From Candidatus Chloroploca asiatica (lineage in GTDB: Bacteria; Chloroflexota; Chloroflexia; Chloroflexales; Chloroflexaceae): DNA of 64,000 bases. Positions 25,310 to 33,659 of the stretch are shown here, piece after piece. The notes beneath the pieces were generated by a model. It was not told the DNA's origin. It saw nothing but the letters and a program-made list of their open reading frames with translations, and did not search any database. Numbering within the stretch: the first letter of the stretch is position 1; every line of letters starts with the position of its first letter. Location of the stretch: NCBI RefSeq assembly GCF_002532075.1, contig NZ_LYXE01000110.1, forward strand, positions 62,001 through 126,000. The letters are read 5' to 3'. Position numbers and translations under genes: made by a program.

Positions 25310-27870
25310 TGTTTTTGCGTAACCCTCTGTTGCTCTCGTTGCTTTTGCTCCTCCCTCTTGTCGTCCTCTTCTGGTGGCGGCAACAGCGGCGGATGCGTCC
25401 GGTCATCCTGGTGCTACGGCTGGCGATCTTGGCCAGTCTGATCGTCGCGCTCGCTGATCCGGTCTTCGGCACGCCTCCGGCCCCACCAGGGCCACTGGTC
25501 GTGCTCGTTGACCAGTCCGACAGCCTGCCCGCCGAACTACGTGCGACGCTCCGTGCCCAGGCCGAGACTCTGGCGCGTGAGGGAGGCGACCAGGCGCGGG
25601 TGCTCTATGTCGGGGCGAATGTGGTGAGTGGGCCGCGCAGCGCCCAGGACGAGCCGGTGCTGCCCGATGGATCGGGCAGCGATCTGGCCGCCGGATTGCA
25701 GGCCGCACGGGCCTTGCTGCCCGGTGGAGGCAAGGTGCTTGTGCTCTCGGATGGCCTGGCAACCGGCGCTGATCCGCTGCGCGAAGCACAGATGGCCGCC
25801 GAAGCTGGCGTGAGCGTTGATGTCGTACCGCTGGCCCCACTCCGTCAGCCTGACGCCGCGATCATTGACCTCAGTGCGCCGGCGCGTCTCCGTGTCGGCG
25901 AAGAGTTCCCGATTACCATCAATACCCGCTACCATCCCGGTACCGCTGGCCCGACCGCTTCGGTGACCGGCCAGTTGCGGCTGTGGCAAGATGAGATCCT
26001 GCTTGGCGACGAGACCGTGACCCTCTTTGCCGGCGACGAGAGCTTCACCTTCCGCCACGAGGCAACCACCCCTGGGGTGATGCGCCTACGTGCCGAGCTT
26101 GATCTGGGCGAAGGCGATAGTTTTGACGCCAACAATCGCGGTAGCACCATCGCTGTGGTCAACGAGCCACCCGCCGTACTGGTCATTGCCAACAGTGCCG
26201 ACGAGGCGCTTTTGCTCACCGACGCCCTCGGGCGGCAGGCGCTTGTCACCCAGCGGATCAGCCCGCTTGAAGTGCCAACCCGCCTGGCCGATCTGATGGC
26301 CTTTGATGGGATGATTCTCATCGACGTCCCGGCGGCGGCGCTCTCGCTCGAACAGATGGCCAATATCCGCGAGTTTGTGCGCAGCGAGGGCAAAGGCCTC
26401 GTCGCTGTCGGCGGGCGAACCTCCTTCACCCTCGGCGAATACAAAGGCACCCCGCTCGAAGAGGTTTTGCCCGTGCAGATGGACCCGCCCCCACGCCCGC
26501 AGCGCGGCGAGATCGCCCTGCTCTTGATTGTCGATCGCTCGGCCAGCATGTCCTCGGCCTTTGGCGTCAGCAAGTTTGATATGGCCAAAGAAGCCGCGAT
26601 CCTCGCGACCGAGAGCCTCGGGCCAGAGGATCGCATTGGCATTCTATCCTTTGATACCGGCACCTTCTGGGTCGTTGATTTTCAGACCGTCGGCGAGACC
26701 ACCAATCGTTCACAGATCCAGCAAGCAATCCTGAACCTGCCCATTGGCGGGGGAACCGATATCGAACTCTCGCTCGCTACGGGCCTGCCCGCTCTGGCGG
26801 TGCAACCAACAGGCGTGCGCCATGCCGTGCTGCTCACCGATGGGCGTAGTTTCACCAACAATCCCGCCAACTATGAGCGCCTGATGGAAACCGCCCGCGC
26901 CAACGATATCACGCTGTCGACGATTGCCATTGGCGACGACGCCGATGCGATGCTGCTCAATCAACTGGCCCGGCTTGGCGGTGGGCGTTACTATTTTGCC
27001 AATCGGCCCGAGGATATCCCGCGCCTAACGTTGCTCGAGAGTGAACTGGCCCGCGCCGATCCTGCGGTCGAAGGGCTGATGCGAGCCAACCTGGGCCAAC
27101 CGCACCCGATGCTCCGCGATTTTGCGCCCGCCGAACTGCCCGACCTCAATGGCTACGTCGCCACGACCGCCCGCGAGACCGCCGAAGTGGTGCTGGAGGC
27201 CCCCGAAGCCGATCCGCTGCTCGCCGTCTGGCAGTATGGCCTGGGACGTGCGGTCGCCTGGACCCCCACCGTTGGCACGCCGTGGGCCAGCGAGTGGCGT
27301 ACCTGGGAGGGCTTTGAACGCTTCTGGGCGCAGATGGTACGCTACACCCTGCCCGAACCCGACAGCGGGCCGATTCAGGTCGCCGTTGAACAACGCCCCG
27401 GCGGGAGCCGCCTGGTGGTTGATGCGGTCTTGCCGGGGGGCGAACCACTCGATCTGGCGACCGTCAATGCCCGCGTGATCTTGCCCGACGGCAGCCAGCG
27501 CAGCTTTGATATCCGACAGAGTGCGCCAGGGCGCTATAGCCAGGATCTGGCGCTCGGCCTCCCCGGCGCCTATGTGCTCTCGGTGGCCCTGCAATACGAC
27601 GGCACCCGCGAGGTGCGCGAGATTGGCTATGTGCAACCTGTGCCCGCCGAATACCGGCTACTCGCCAACCCCGAGTCCGGGCAGGCGCTCCTCGCGCAAA
27701 TCGCTGACATAACTGGTGGTACCATACGTGAAGAACTGACGCCCGCGCTTGCCGAGGCCCCTGCCGAACGCACCACGAGCAGCGCGGGTCTCTGGATCTG
27801 GTTCCTGAGTCTTGCCCTGGCCCTCTGGGTCACTGAAATCGCCCTGCGCCGAGGTCGCTTGCGACGCTAA
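25309..27870 (+). CDS. VWA/glutamine-amidotransferase-like membrane protein
   Basis: 853 residues. Two N-terminal helices, a first VWA-like region ('VVLVDQSDSLPAEL'), a beta domain, a class I amidotransferase-like region ('GKGLVAVGGRTSFTLGEYKGTPLEEVLPV', without an obvious catalytic Cys), then a second VWA domain ('LLIVDRSASMSSAFG', 'LLTDGRSF') and a C-terminal helix 'LWIWFLSLALALWVTEIAL'. This layout is typical of the large VWA proteins that follow BatA/DUF58 genes. Starts inside the stop of the previous gene (TAATG), so translation is coupled. Likely part of an envelope complex; substrate unknown. Confidence 0.85.
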   Translation: MFLRNPLLLSLLLLLPLVVLFWWRQQRRMRPVILVLRLAILASLIVALADPVFGTPPAPPGPLVVLVDQSDSLPAELRATLRAQAETLAREGGDQARVLYVGANVVSGPRSAQDEPVLPDGSGSDLAAGLQAARALLPGGGKVLVLSDGLATGADPLREAQMAAEAGVSVDVVPLAPLRQPDAAIIDLSAPARLRVGEEFPITINTRYHPGTAGPTASVTGQLRLWQDEILLGDETVTLFAGDESFTFRHEATTPGVMRLRAELDLGEGDSFDANNRGSTIAVVNEPPAVLVIANSADEALLLTDALGRQALVTQRISPLEVPTRLADLMAFDGMILIDVPAAALSLEQMANIREFVRSEGKGLVAVGGRTSFTLGEYKGTPLEEVLPVQMDPPPRPQRGEIALLLIVDRSASMSSAFGVSKFDMAKEAAILATESLGPEDRIGILSFDTGTFWVVDFQTVGETTNRSQIQQAILNLPIGGGTDIELSLATGLPALAVQPTGVRHAVLLTDGRSFTNNPANYERLMETARANDITLSTIAIGDDADAMLLNQLARLGGGRYYFANRPEDIPRLTLLESELARADPAVEGLMRANLGQPHPMLRDFAPAELPDLNGYVATTARETAEVVLEAPEADPLLAVWQYGLGRAVAWTPTVGTPWASEWRTWEGFERFWAQMVRYTLPEPDSGPIQVAVEQRPGGSRLVVDAVLPGGEPLDLATVNARVILPDGSQRSFDIRQSAPGRYSQDLALGLPGAYVLSVALQYDGTREVREIGYVQPVPAEYRLLANPESGQALLAQIADITGGTIREELTPALAEAPAERTTSSAGLWIWFLSLALALWVTEIALRRGRLRR

Positions 27871-27876
27871 AAACCT

Positions 27877-28725
27877 ATGCATCCAACCAATCACCTTGCC
27901 TTTGGAGGCCAGGGGCCGATCCTGCACCTGGCCCCAGCCAACGGCTTTCCACCCGAAACGTACCGTCCGTTTGCCGAAGCCCTGACGCCACACTTCCGGG
28001 TGATCGGCCACCGTCCGCGCCCACTACGAGGCACGCACCCGCCCGCAAGTATCAGTTCGTGGCACGATCTGGCAGCGGATCTGTCCACCGATCTTGATTA
28101 CCTTGGCAACGAACGAATTATTGGCGTCGGCCACTCGCTCGGCGGCATTCTGAGCCTCTACTGTGCCGCCCGTCAGCCCGAGCGCTTTCGAGGCCTCGTC
28201 CTGATCGACCCGGTCTTGCTGCCGCACCTGCTCTTGCCGGTGCTCTGGCTGATGCGCAAACGCGGCTTGCAACACTACTTCCCGCTGGCACGGGGCGCAG
28301 CGCGACGACGGGATCGTTTTGCCAGTCACGACGAAGCCCGCACGCGCTACACCGGGCGCGGCGCCTTTGCCAATTTTGTCCCGGCGGCGTTCGACGGCTA
28401 CCTCGAAGGCGGCCTGCGCCCGGCCCCCGACGGCGGCTTCGAACTCGCCTGGCCGCGTGCATGGGAATCACACATCTTTGGGCTGGCCCCAATTGACGCC
28501 TGGAACGCCCTGCGGCATATTCACGTCCCCCTGCTCATCATTCGGGGCACAGAATCAGATCTGATCATCGATCGTAGCTGGGTCGAGCTACAACGCTACG
28601 CCCCGCACGCGCACCTCGCCGAAGTCGCCGGCGGCCACATGGTACCGATGGAACAACCCGAAGCCGTCGCCGAAGTGATTGTGGCGTGGGCACGGGGGGT
28701 AAATGCTGATAAAAAAGCCAGCTAA
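27877..28725 (+). CDS. Alpha/beta hydrolase
   Basis: 282 residues. 'ILHLAPANGFPPETYRPFAEAL' opens the fold, the nucleophile elbow is 'GVGHSLGGIL' with Ser near 88, an acid lies in 'IRGTESDLIID' and the His in 'AGGHMVPME', giving a full catalytic triad. It follows the VWA gene by six bases and appears to be the last gene of that operon. Its final codons and TAA stop lie inside the terminator palindrome at 28705. Substrate unknown. Confidence 0.9.
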   Translation: MHPTNHLAFGGQGPILHLAPANGFPPETYRPFAEALTPHFRVIGHRPRPLRGTHPPASISSWHDLAADLSTDLDYLGNERIIGVGHSLGGILSLYCAARQPERFRGLVLIDPVLLPHLLLPVLWLMRKRGLQHYFPLARGAARRRDRFASHDEARTRYTGRGAFANFVPAAFDGYLEGGLRPAPDGGFELAWPRAWESHIFGLAPIDAWNALRHIHVPLLIIRGTESDLIIDRSWVELQRYAPHAHLAEVAGGHMVPMEQPEAVAEVIVAWARGVNADKKAS

Positions 28726-28743
28726 GCTGGCTTTTTTATCAGC
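28705..28743. terminator. Bidirectional terminator containing both convergent stop codons
   Basis: 18-bp perfect arms (GCTGATAAAAAAGCCAGC and complement) around TAA, apex GCCAGC-TAA-GCTGGC. A-runs and T-runs in the arms give U-tracts on both strands. The hydrolase stop (28723-28725) and the minus-strand RibD-like stop (28722-28724) overlap in the loop. Confidence 0.93.
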
Positions 28744-29600
28744 GAAGAAGCCGGGGGTACGATCATCGCCCGTTGAAACAGATAATCCTCAAACCGCCGC
28801 AGGCTAACCAGGCGCAAACGCGGGGGATCGTCAGGGCTAAAGGCGGTGCCTTCGACAAGGCTGGTTCGCGGGGGCTCGGGCGGCGGACGATTCCCGACGA
28901 TGATCGGGCTAAGCGTGGTAAAGACTTCGTCAATCAGGCGATCTCGCAGCAGTTCGCCATAGATCCGTGCGCCACCTTCGCTCAGCAGCGTCGTGATGCC
29001 ATGCTCAACGCGCAGGGTCTGGAACAACGGGGCGAGTTCAACTCGTTCCCCAGGGGCCACGACGATCGTCAGGTTGGGATGGTCGGGCAAGGTGGCACGC
29101 ACGCGTTCCGCGCCGGCGGCGGTGGTCGCAATGAGCAACGGTTGACCAGGGACATGCAACGCGGGCGCACTGGCAGGCAGATCACCGCGGCCACTGATCA
29201 CCACCAGCATCGGCAACGGCTGACGACCCTCGGCAGCCCGGAGCGCCGCCAGTTCCACCTCGGCAGACGGAAACGTCTCCCACGGCGTCCAGCGATGGCG
29301 TTCAGCGACCCGCAGTGTCCCGCCGCCGGTCAGGATCGCGTCGGCGCGGGCGCGGATCAAGGCCATCAGCCAGACATCATGAGGAGCGTGGCGGCTCACT
29401 TCGCCCCCACCAGAACGGTGCGGCTCATCAAAGGAGATGCGTCCATCCTGGGAGACCACAAAATTGGTGAAGATGTAGGGACGTTCGGCGGGCGCGGGCG
29501 GCATGCGCCAATCGCTCCCGTACAGCGCCTGGAAAAGCAAAGGAAGACCAGGGCCACTGCCCCGGTCTTCATCAAAAAGCAGCGTATACGGCACAATCAC
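28722..29600 (-). CDS. RibD C-terminal / dihydrofolate-reductase-like pyrimidine reductase
   Basis: 292 residues. 'YIFTNFVVSQDGRISFDE', 'MALIRARADAILTGGGTLR' and 'ITTLLSEGGARIYGELLRDRLIDEVFTTLSPIIVG' are the NADPH- and substrate-binding signatures of the RibD_C family, which reduces the ribosyl group in riboflavin synthesis. No deaminase domain is attached. Other members act on unrelated substrates, and no other rib gene is nearby, so the precise reaction is open. Its ATG overlaps the stop of the upstream Psd-like gene by four bases, indicating one operon. Confidence 0.85.
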   Translation of the reverse strand: MIVPYTLLFDEDRGSGPGLPLLFQALYGSDWRMPPAPAERPYIFTNFVVSQDGRISFDEPHRSGGGEVSRHAPHDVWLMALIRARADAILTGGGTLRVAERHRWTPWETFPSAEVELAALRAAEGRQPLPMLVVISGRGDLPASAPALHVPGQPLLIATTAAGAERVRATLPDHPNLTIVVAPGERVELAPLFQTLRVEHGITTLLSEGGARIYGELLRDRLIDEVFTTLSPIIVGNRPPPEPPRTSLVEGTAFSPDDPPRLRLVSLRRFEDYLFQRAMIVPPASSLIKKPA

Positions 29601-30271
29601 AGAGGTACAACCATCCCCAGGCGACTCGTCCCAGCCGTGAGGCGATCACCGCTCTGCACCTGGAGGCGCGCCGAATCGCGTTGCAGATAGAGGTCAGCGC
29701 GGGTGCCGAAACGGGCAGTGCCAAGCCGCGCACCGGCGTCAACCCGATCGCCAGGACGCACCCGACAGACGAGGCGGCGGCCAATTGGCCCGGCGATCAT
29801 CGCCAGCAGGATTGGCCCCCACTCGGTGTGCAGGCCGAGGTAGATGCGATCATTGCGATCACCGGCCTCGGCATCGCCAACCGAGCGAAACTCGCCTGCG
29901 ACATGCTCGACCAGGCGCACCATCCCCGCAACCGGACTCCGCACAAATGGCACATTCAGTGCGCTGATGCCAATGCTGATCCGCAGACAATCGGAATGGA
30001 TAAACCGATGCTCGTAGACATCATCAACATTGAGCACGACGCCATCGGCGACCGCAAAGAGCGTCGCTGGCTCATAGGGCGTGGTGCGTTCGGGGTCGCG
30101 GTAGAGGGCAGCGGTCAGCGCGGTGAGCGCAAGCGGCACGGCGGCGAAACGAGGGCGCAAACCAAGGGTCAACCCGGTCAATCCAAGCCCAAGCCCGAGC
30201 AGAGGCGTCGCCTCAGGATCAAGTCCGGGGATCAGTTGCGGGCGTTCATTTGGAAGTGTCTGCTCTGGCAT
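29597..30271 (-). CDS. Phosphatidylserine decarboxylase-like protein with Thr at the processing site
   Basis: 224 residues. Two hydrophobic stretches at 24-60 are followed by the short-form Psd domain: 'AVADGVVLNVDDVYE', 'ISIGISALNVPFVRSPVAGMVR', 'HTEWGPILLAMIAGPIGRRLVC' and the end 'GTARFGTRADLYLQ'. In active Psd proteins the last motif is G-S, where the Ser becomes the pyruvoyl cofactor after self-cleavage; here it is G-T. The enzyme would normally make phosphatidylethanolamine (or the archaetidyl analogue) from the serine lipid. Activity with Thr is uncertain and the lipid substrate unknown. A minus-strand TAGAAT near 30336 could be its -10. Confidence 0.82.
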   Translation of the reverse strand: MPEQTLPNERPQLIPGLDPEATPLLGLGLGLTGLTLGLRPRFAAVPLALTALTAALYRDPERTTPYEPATLFAVADGVVLNVDDVYEHRFIHSDCLRISIGISALNVPFVRSPVAGMVRLVEHVAGEFRSVGDAEAGDRNDRIYLGLHTEWGPILLAMIAGPIGRRLVCRVRPGDRVDAGARLGTARFGTRADLYLQRDSARLQVQSGDRLTAGTSRLGMVVPL

Positions 30272-30371
30272 AAGGCGTATTGTCGGGGCAGGTGCCCATT
30301 AGTAAGCTTGTTTTATCCTCTATCTCCTGATTCTAGCACGGCCATCGCATGAACGCAACTAGAGAAACTGT

Positions 30372-30377
30372 TATAAT
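30372..30377 (+). promoter_or_regulatory. -10 box giving a leaderless DUF624 mRNA
   Basis: Perfect TATAAT followed by seven bases and the ATG at 30385, the same spacing as at the globin gene. No ribosome site is present between them. A -35 box is not obvious. Confidence 0.6.
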
Positions 30378-30384
30378 AGAAAGC

Positions 30385-31140
30385 ATGTCAAACCCATTTC
30401 GAGCTTTTGGCAGTGCGGTGCGGGATTTCTTTGACGAGATTGTCGTCCTGACCGTCTGTAACCTAATCTGGGCACTGCTCTGTCTCCCGACCTGGATCTT
30501 TGCCAACTTCTTGCTTGGCGAAGGTGAGCCACTGCTGGCCGGATTGACCGTGCTAGCCGGGATTTTGCCGACCGGCCCTGCGACGGCAGGGTTATCCTTT
30601 GTGGCCTACAGGGTCGTTGATGGGCGCGCCGTCAAGCTCAACGAGTATTTTGAGGGGATGCGACGCTACGCCCGCACAGGCTGGATAATGGCCGCCATCT
30701 GGCTCACCGGGTTTGTCACGATTATCTTCAACCTCAATTTTTATGGTGGTGAGAGCATCTTCAGCGTTCTGATGGTGGTCTTCTGGTTCTACATGCTGCT
30801 CTTTTGGCTTGCCACCCTGATCTACGCGCCAGCGCTGGTGCATCTGCAAGAGGAGCCAACCCTGCGTGTGCTTGTGCGCAATACATTCTTGATGGTCATG
30901 GGCCGTCCGATCTATACGCTGGTAACCCTGGTGTTGATGGGCTTGTTCTTTGGGTTAAGCCTGGTGCTCATCATCGTACCGCTGATGCTCACCTTCAGCT
31001 TCTTTGCCGTCTGGGGCGCACGAGCGACCAAGCAGCTTGTTGATGAAGCCCGTCGGCGACGGGAAGAAGCAACCGGTGGCCCGACAGCGGTGAGCGAGGG
31101 GGAAGAACGAGGCCGCAAAGGTCAGGTACGGCCTAAATAA
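30385..31140 (+). CDS. DUF624 (YesL-like) integral membrane protein
   Basis: 251 residues with five to six helices. 'NPFRAFGSAVRDFFDEIVVLTVCNLIWALLCLP' and 'GILPTGPATAGLSFVAYRVVDGRAV' are the DUF624 hallmarks, and the C-terminus is a charged cytoplasmic tail. The frame can begin at 30349, but that ATG lies upstream of the -10 box, so ATG 30385 is used. In Firmicutes YesL-type proteins lie with sugar transporters; here hisF follows 24 bp downstream with no functional link evident. Confidence 0.82.
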   Translation: MSNPFRAFGSAVRDFFDEIVVLTVCNLIWALLCLPTWIFANFLLGEGEPLLAGLTVLAGILPTGPATAGLSFVAYRVVDGRAVKLNEYFEGMRRYARTGWIMAAIWLTGFVTIIFNLNFYGGESIFSVLMVVFWFYMLLFWLATLIYAPALVHLQEEPTLRVLVRNTFLMVMGRPIYTLVTLVLMGLFFGLSLVLIIVPLMLTFSFFAVWGARATKQLVDEARRRREEATGGPTAVSEGEERGRKGQVRPK

Positions 31141-31164
31141 GCATTACCGCAGGAGAATGGCACT

Positions 31165-31944
31165 ATGCTTACCCGACGGATCATTCCGTGTCTCGATGTC
31201 AAAGCCGGTCGCGTCGTCAAAGGGATCTCGTTTGTCAACCACCGTGATGCCGGCGACCCGGTCGAACTCGCGGCGGACTACGATGCCGCAGGCGCGGATG
31301 AACTGGTCTTTTACGATATCACCGCCTCAAGCGACGAGCGGGCCATTATGTACGAGGTCGTCGAACGCACCGCTGCCCAAGTCTTTATCCCGCTCACCGT
31401 CGGTGGCGGATTGCGCACCGTCGAGGATATGTACCGCATGTTGCGCGCCGGGGCCGACAAGGTCTCGATCAATACCGCCGCCGTGCTCAACCCCCAGCTG
31501 ATCGAAGACGGTGCCCGTCGTTTTGGCAGCCAGTGCATCATGCTCTCGGTGGACGCCCGGCGGATCAATGCCGCCGACGAGCCGCCACGCTGGGCGGTCT
31601 TTACCCACACCGGGGCCAACCCGCGCCCGACCGGGCTCGATGCGATTGAATGGATCAAACGCGGCGTCGAACTCGGGGCCGGCGAGATCTGCATCAACAG
31701 TATGGACGCCGACGGGCAAAAACAGGGCTACGACCTCGAACTGCTGCAAGCCGTCAGCGACGCCGTGCCGGTGCCCGTCATCGCCTCGGGCGGGGCCGGT
31801 TCGCCCGACGACATGTACCGAGGCCTGGCCGAAGGCAGGGCCGACGCCGTCCTAGCCGCCTCGATCTTCCACTTCGGCGAATACACCATCGCCCAGGTCA
31901 AAGCCTTCCTCAGCGAACAGGGCGTGCCAATGCGCCGCATGTAA
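31165..31944 (+). CDS. hisF: Imidazole glycerol phosphate synthase, cyclase subunit
   Basis: 259 residues, standard for HisF. '[20 protein letters not shown]' carries the catalytic Asp (D11), 'VDARR' and '[21 protein letters not shown]' contain the second catalytic Asp and phosphate loop, and '[12 protein letters not shown]' the second phosphate site. With HisH it converts PRFAR and ammonia into imidazole glycerol phosphate and AICAR in histidine synthesis. CAGGAG precedes the ATG. hisH is not adjacent, so the his genes are scattered in this genome. Confidence 0.98.
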   Translation: MLTRRIIPCLDVKAGRVVKGISFVNHRDAGDPVELAADYDAAGADELVFYDITASSDERAIMYEVVERTAAQVFIPLTVGGGLRTVEDMYRMLRAGADKVSINTAAVLNPQLIEDGARRFGSQCIMLSVDARRINAADEPPRWAVFTHTGANPRPTGLDAIEWIKRGVELGAGEICINSMDADGQKQGYDLELLQAVSDAVPVPVIASGGAGSPDDMYRGLAEGRADAVLAASIFHFGEYTIAQVKAFLSEQGVPMRRM

Positions 31945-32056
31945 CCGTACACGCGCTACGTAACTGCACCGAGTACGATACACATGGCGGGGCGCGGACG
32001 GGCTGACGCCCCCGGCTTCTGCTTCAGCCCATGGCTGGCAATCCTGGAGGAATATA

Positions 32057-32458
32057 ATGGAGCACAGACTGCATATCGGACAACATGCCAGTATGCGCAA
32101 AACAATCACCGAAGCAGATGTGGTACTGTTTGCAAGCGTAAGTGGCGATCAAAACCCGGTACACATAGACGATATCGCCGCCCAGGACTCACGTTTTGGG
32201 CGACGCATTGCCCACGGCATGCTTGCCGCAGGGCTCATCTCAGCCGTACTTGGCATGCGGCTCCCGGGGCCAGGCACCATCTACCTCAAACAGAGTCTCA
32301 ACTTCCGCAAACCAATCTACATCAACGATACCATCACCACCACCGTCGAAGTGACCGAACTACGCGAAGACAAACCAATCGCCACCCTCGCAACCCGCGT
32401 CGTCAACCAGAACGGTGAAACCGTCGTTGACGGCGAATCGCTCGTCTTCTACGAATAG
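32057..32458 (+). CDS. MaoC-family (R)-enoyl-CoA hydratase
   Basis: 133 residues forming a single hot-dog domain. 'FASVSGDQNPVHIDDIAAQ' carries the catalytic Asp/His pair (D-x-N-P-x-H), followed by 'GRRIAHGMLAAGLIS'. This is the PhaJ-like type that hydrates trans-2-enoyl-CoA to (R)-3-hydroxyacyl-CoA in polyester or fatty-acid metabolism. GGAGGAA is eight bases before the ATG. It ends just before a long terminator and appears to be a single-gene unit. Confidence 0.92.
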   Translation: MEHRLHIGQHASMRKTITEADVVLFASVSGDQNPVHIDDIAAQDSRFGRRIAHGMLAAGLISAVLGMRLPGPGTIYLKQSLNFRKPIYINDTITTTVEVTELREDKPIATLATRVVNQNGETVVDGESLVFYE

Positions 32459-32472
32459 GTATCACGGTAAGA

Positions 32473-32513
32473 GATATGCCAACAGGCCAGCTTAGCTGGC
32501 CTGTTGGCATATC
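32473..32513. terminator. Bidirectional terminator, GCCAGC-TTA-GCTGGC apex
   Basis: Perfect 19-bp arms (GATATGCCAACAGGCCAGC and complement) around TTA, between the MaoC gene and the convergent pilin-like gene. Confidence 0.85.
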
Positions 32514-32518
32514 GTACC

Positions 32519-33025
32519 CTATTCCTCACGCACCACCAGTGTGCTCAGATCGACCTCATTTTCGGGGGCGACAGTATGGTAATAGCACTTGCCATCAGCC
32601 GCCTCGCACCAGATATTCCAGCCATCATAGAGCTTCCGCACCTTATTATCCCGATCAGTGACATAGATCTGCAAATTATCGCCGGGCCGATTCGCCAACC
32701 CGATCCGCGGCCCATTCGGATTCCAGACAACCCCGGCCACCGGCTGACTCCAATCAGCCGGATCGAGCCCAAGATCGGTAAAACGGGCGTCCCCCCAGCT
32801 ACGCGGCCAGCGATCATTCAGCTGATAAAACGCATTGATCCGACCGAGAAAATCGGCGGTAAGATCTTGCACCGACGGCGCACCTGCGGCCTGCTCGAAC
32901 GCCCGCGAAACGCCGCGCCCCAGCAGCGCCAGAGCACCGAGGGCAACCAGGGCCACCAGCGCGAGCAACAGACTATATTCAACCAGCGACTGGCCTTGGC
33001 CTGTTTTTCCTGGATGTAGAAGCAT
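32519..33025 (-). CDS. Flp-type prepilin with C-terminal globular extension
   Basis: 168 residues. 'GQGQSLVEYSLLLALVALVALGALALLG' is a class IVb (Flp/Tad) prepilin start: a short basic leader, a Gly/Gln cleavage site followed by E-Y, and one hydrophobic helix. Flp pilins are normally 50-70 residues; here about 115 residues follow, with many Trp and Asp and two Cys ('IWCEAADGKC') that may form a disulphide. AGGTGG lies six bases before ATG 33025. It could be a minor pilin or pseudopilin. No Tad assembly genes are in the window. Confidence 0.75.
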   Translation of the reverse strand: MLLHPGKTGQGQSLVEYSLLLALVALVALGALALLGRGVSRAFEQAAGAPSVQDLTADFLGRINAFYQLNDRWPRSWGDARFTDLGLDPADWSQPVAGVVWNPNGPRIGLANRPGDNLQIYVTDRDNKVRKLYDGWNIWCEAADGKCYYHTVAPENEVDLSTLVVREE

Positions 33026-33047
33026 CACACACCACCTCTGCGCAGCA

Positions 33048-33443
33048 TCACGGAATCATCAGCGTCCCAAGTGTCAGGGCCTGATCGGAAACAATCTCCA
33101 CCTCAAAGCGCACCGGCGCACCAACGACTGGCTCAAGCACCACCTGCTGACGACCCGGCGGAAGCTCGGCAAAAAAGAAACAGCCATCAGCATAGGTTGC
33201 CTTGCGCTGCGTACCAACGGTCACCATCGCCGTCACGGGCGCACCCTCGGGCGACGCAAGGCACCCATCGAGGCCACCGGGGGCAGCGGGAAAGAGCAAC
33301 CGCAGCACCAGCAGCAACTCGAGCAGAACAATAACAGCCACGGCACCCCAGATCCAGAAGCGCCGCCGATGAAACCAATCACGATTAAAGTGTTCCAAAC
33401 CAGGGCGAGGCCGGGGCAAACGAGGATTCGCATCAGACCGCAT
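33048..33443 (-). CDS. Membrane-anchored carboxypeptidase-regulatory-like domain protein
   Basis: 131 residues: a basic N-terminus, one helix 'FWIWGAVAVIVLLELLLVLRLL' (29-50) and an outer domain 'LDGCLASPEGAPVTAMVTVGTQRKATYADGCFFFAELPPGRQQV', which follows the transthyretin-like CarboxypepD_reg pattern. The frame runs to 33977, but that extension is made of two repeats, so ATG 33443 is chosen. It is 22 bp upstream of the pilin-like gene on the same strand, so the two are probably cotranscribed and may assemble together. Function unknown. Confidence 0.7.
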   Translation of the reverse strand: MRSDANPRLPRPRPGLEHFNRDWFHRRRFWIWGAVAVIVLLELLLVLRLLFPAAPGGLDGCLASPEGAPVTAMVTVGTQRKATYADGCFFFAELPPGRQQVVLEPVVGAPVRFEVEIVSDQALTLGTLMIP

Positions 33444-33461
33444 CGAACCACCTCCGCACAG

Positions 33462-33600
33462 CTTTTTTGACGCAAAGGCGCAAAGTTTTTTTGACGCAAA
33501 GGCGCAAAGGCGCAAAGTTTTTTTGACGCAAAGGCGCAACGGTTTGAGCGGAGGCACGCTCATCCTTCGCGCTTTGGCGGCTTGGCGTGAGCTTATTGGA
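33462..33600. repeat. Dispersed 'GACGCAAAGGCGCAA' repeat, left part in three copies
   Basis: TTTTTTGACGCAAAGGCGCAA occurs at about 33463, 33487 and 33518, followed at 33563-33600 by CCTTCGCGCTTTGGCGGCTT and GGCGTGAGCTTATTGGAAAG. Same family as 23320-23398. It sits just upstream of the minus-strand gene starting at 33443 and covers its promoter area. Confidence 0.85.
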
Positions 33601-33659
33601 AAGGTCTTGGATCTAGCATAGCAGAGGCGCATTACGAAAAAGGCAACGGGGAGCGCGAC

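Noticed and set aside
32504-33019. 171-residue plus-strand ORF opposite the pilin-like gene
   Set aside because: The minus strand encodes a clear Flp-type helix with a ribosome site; the plus frame has no domain.
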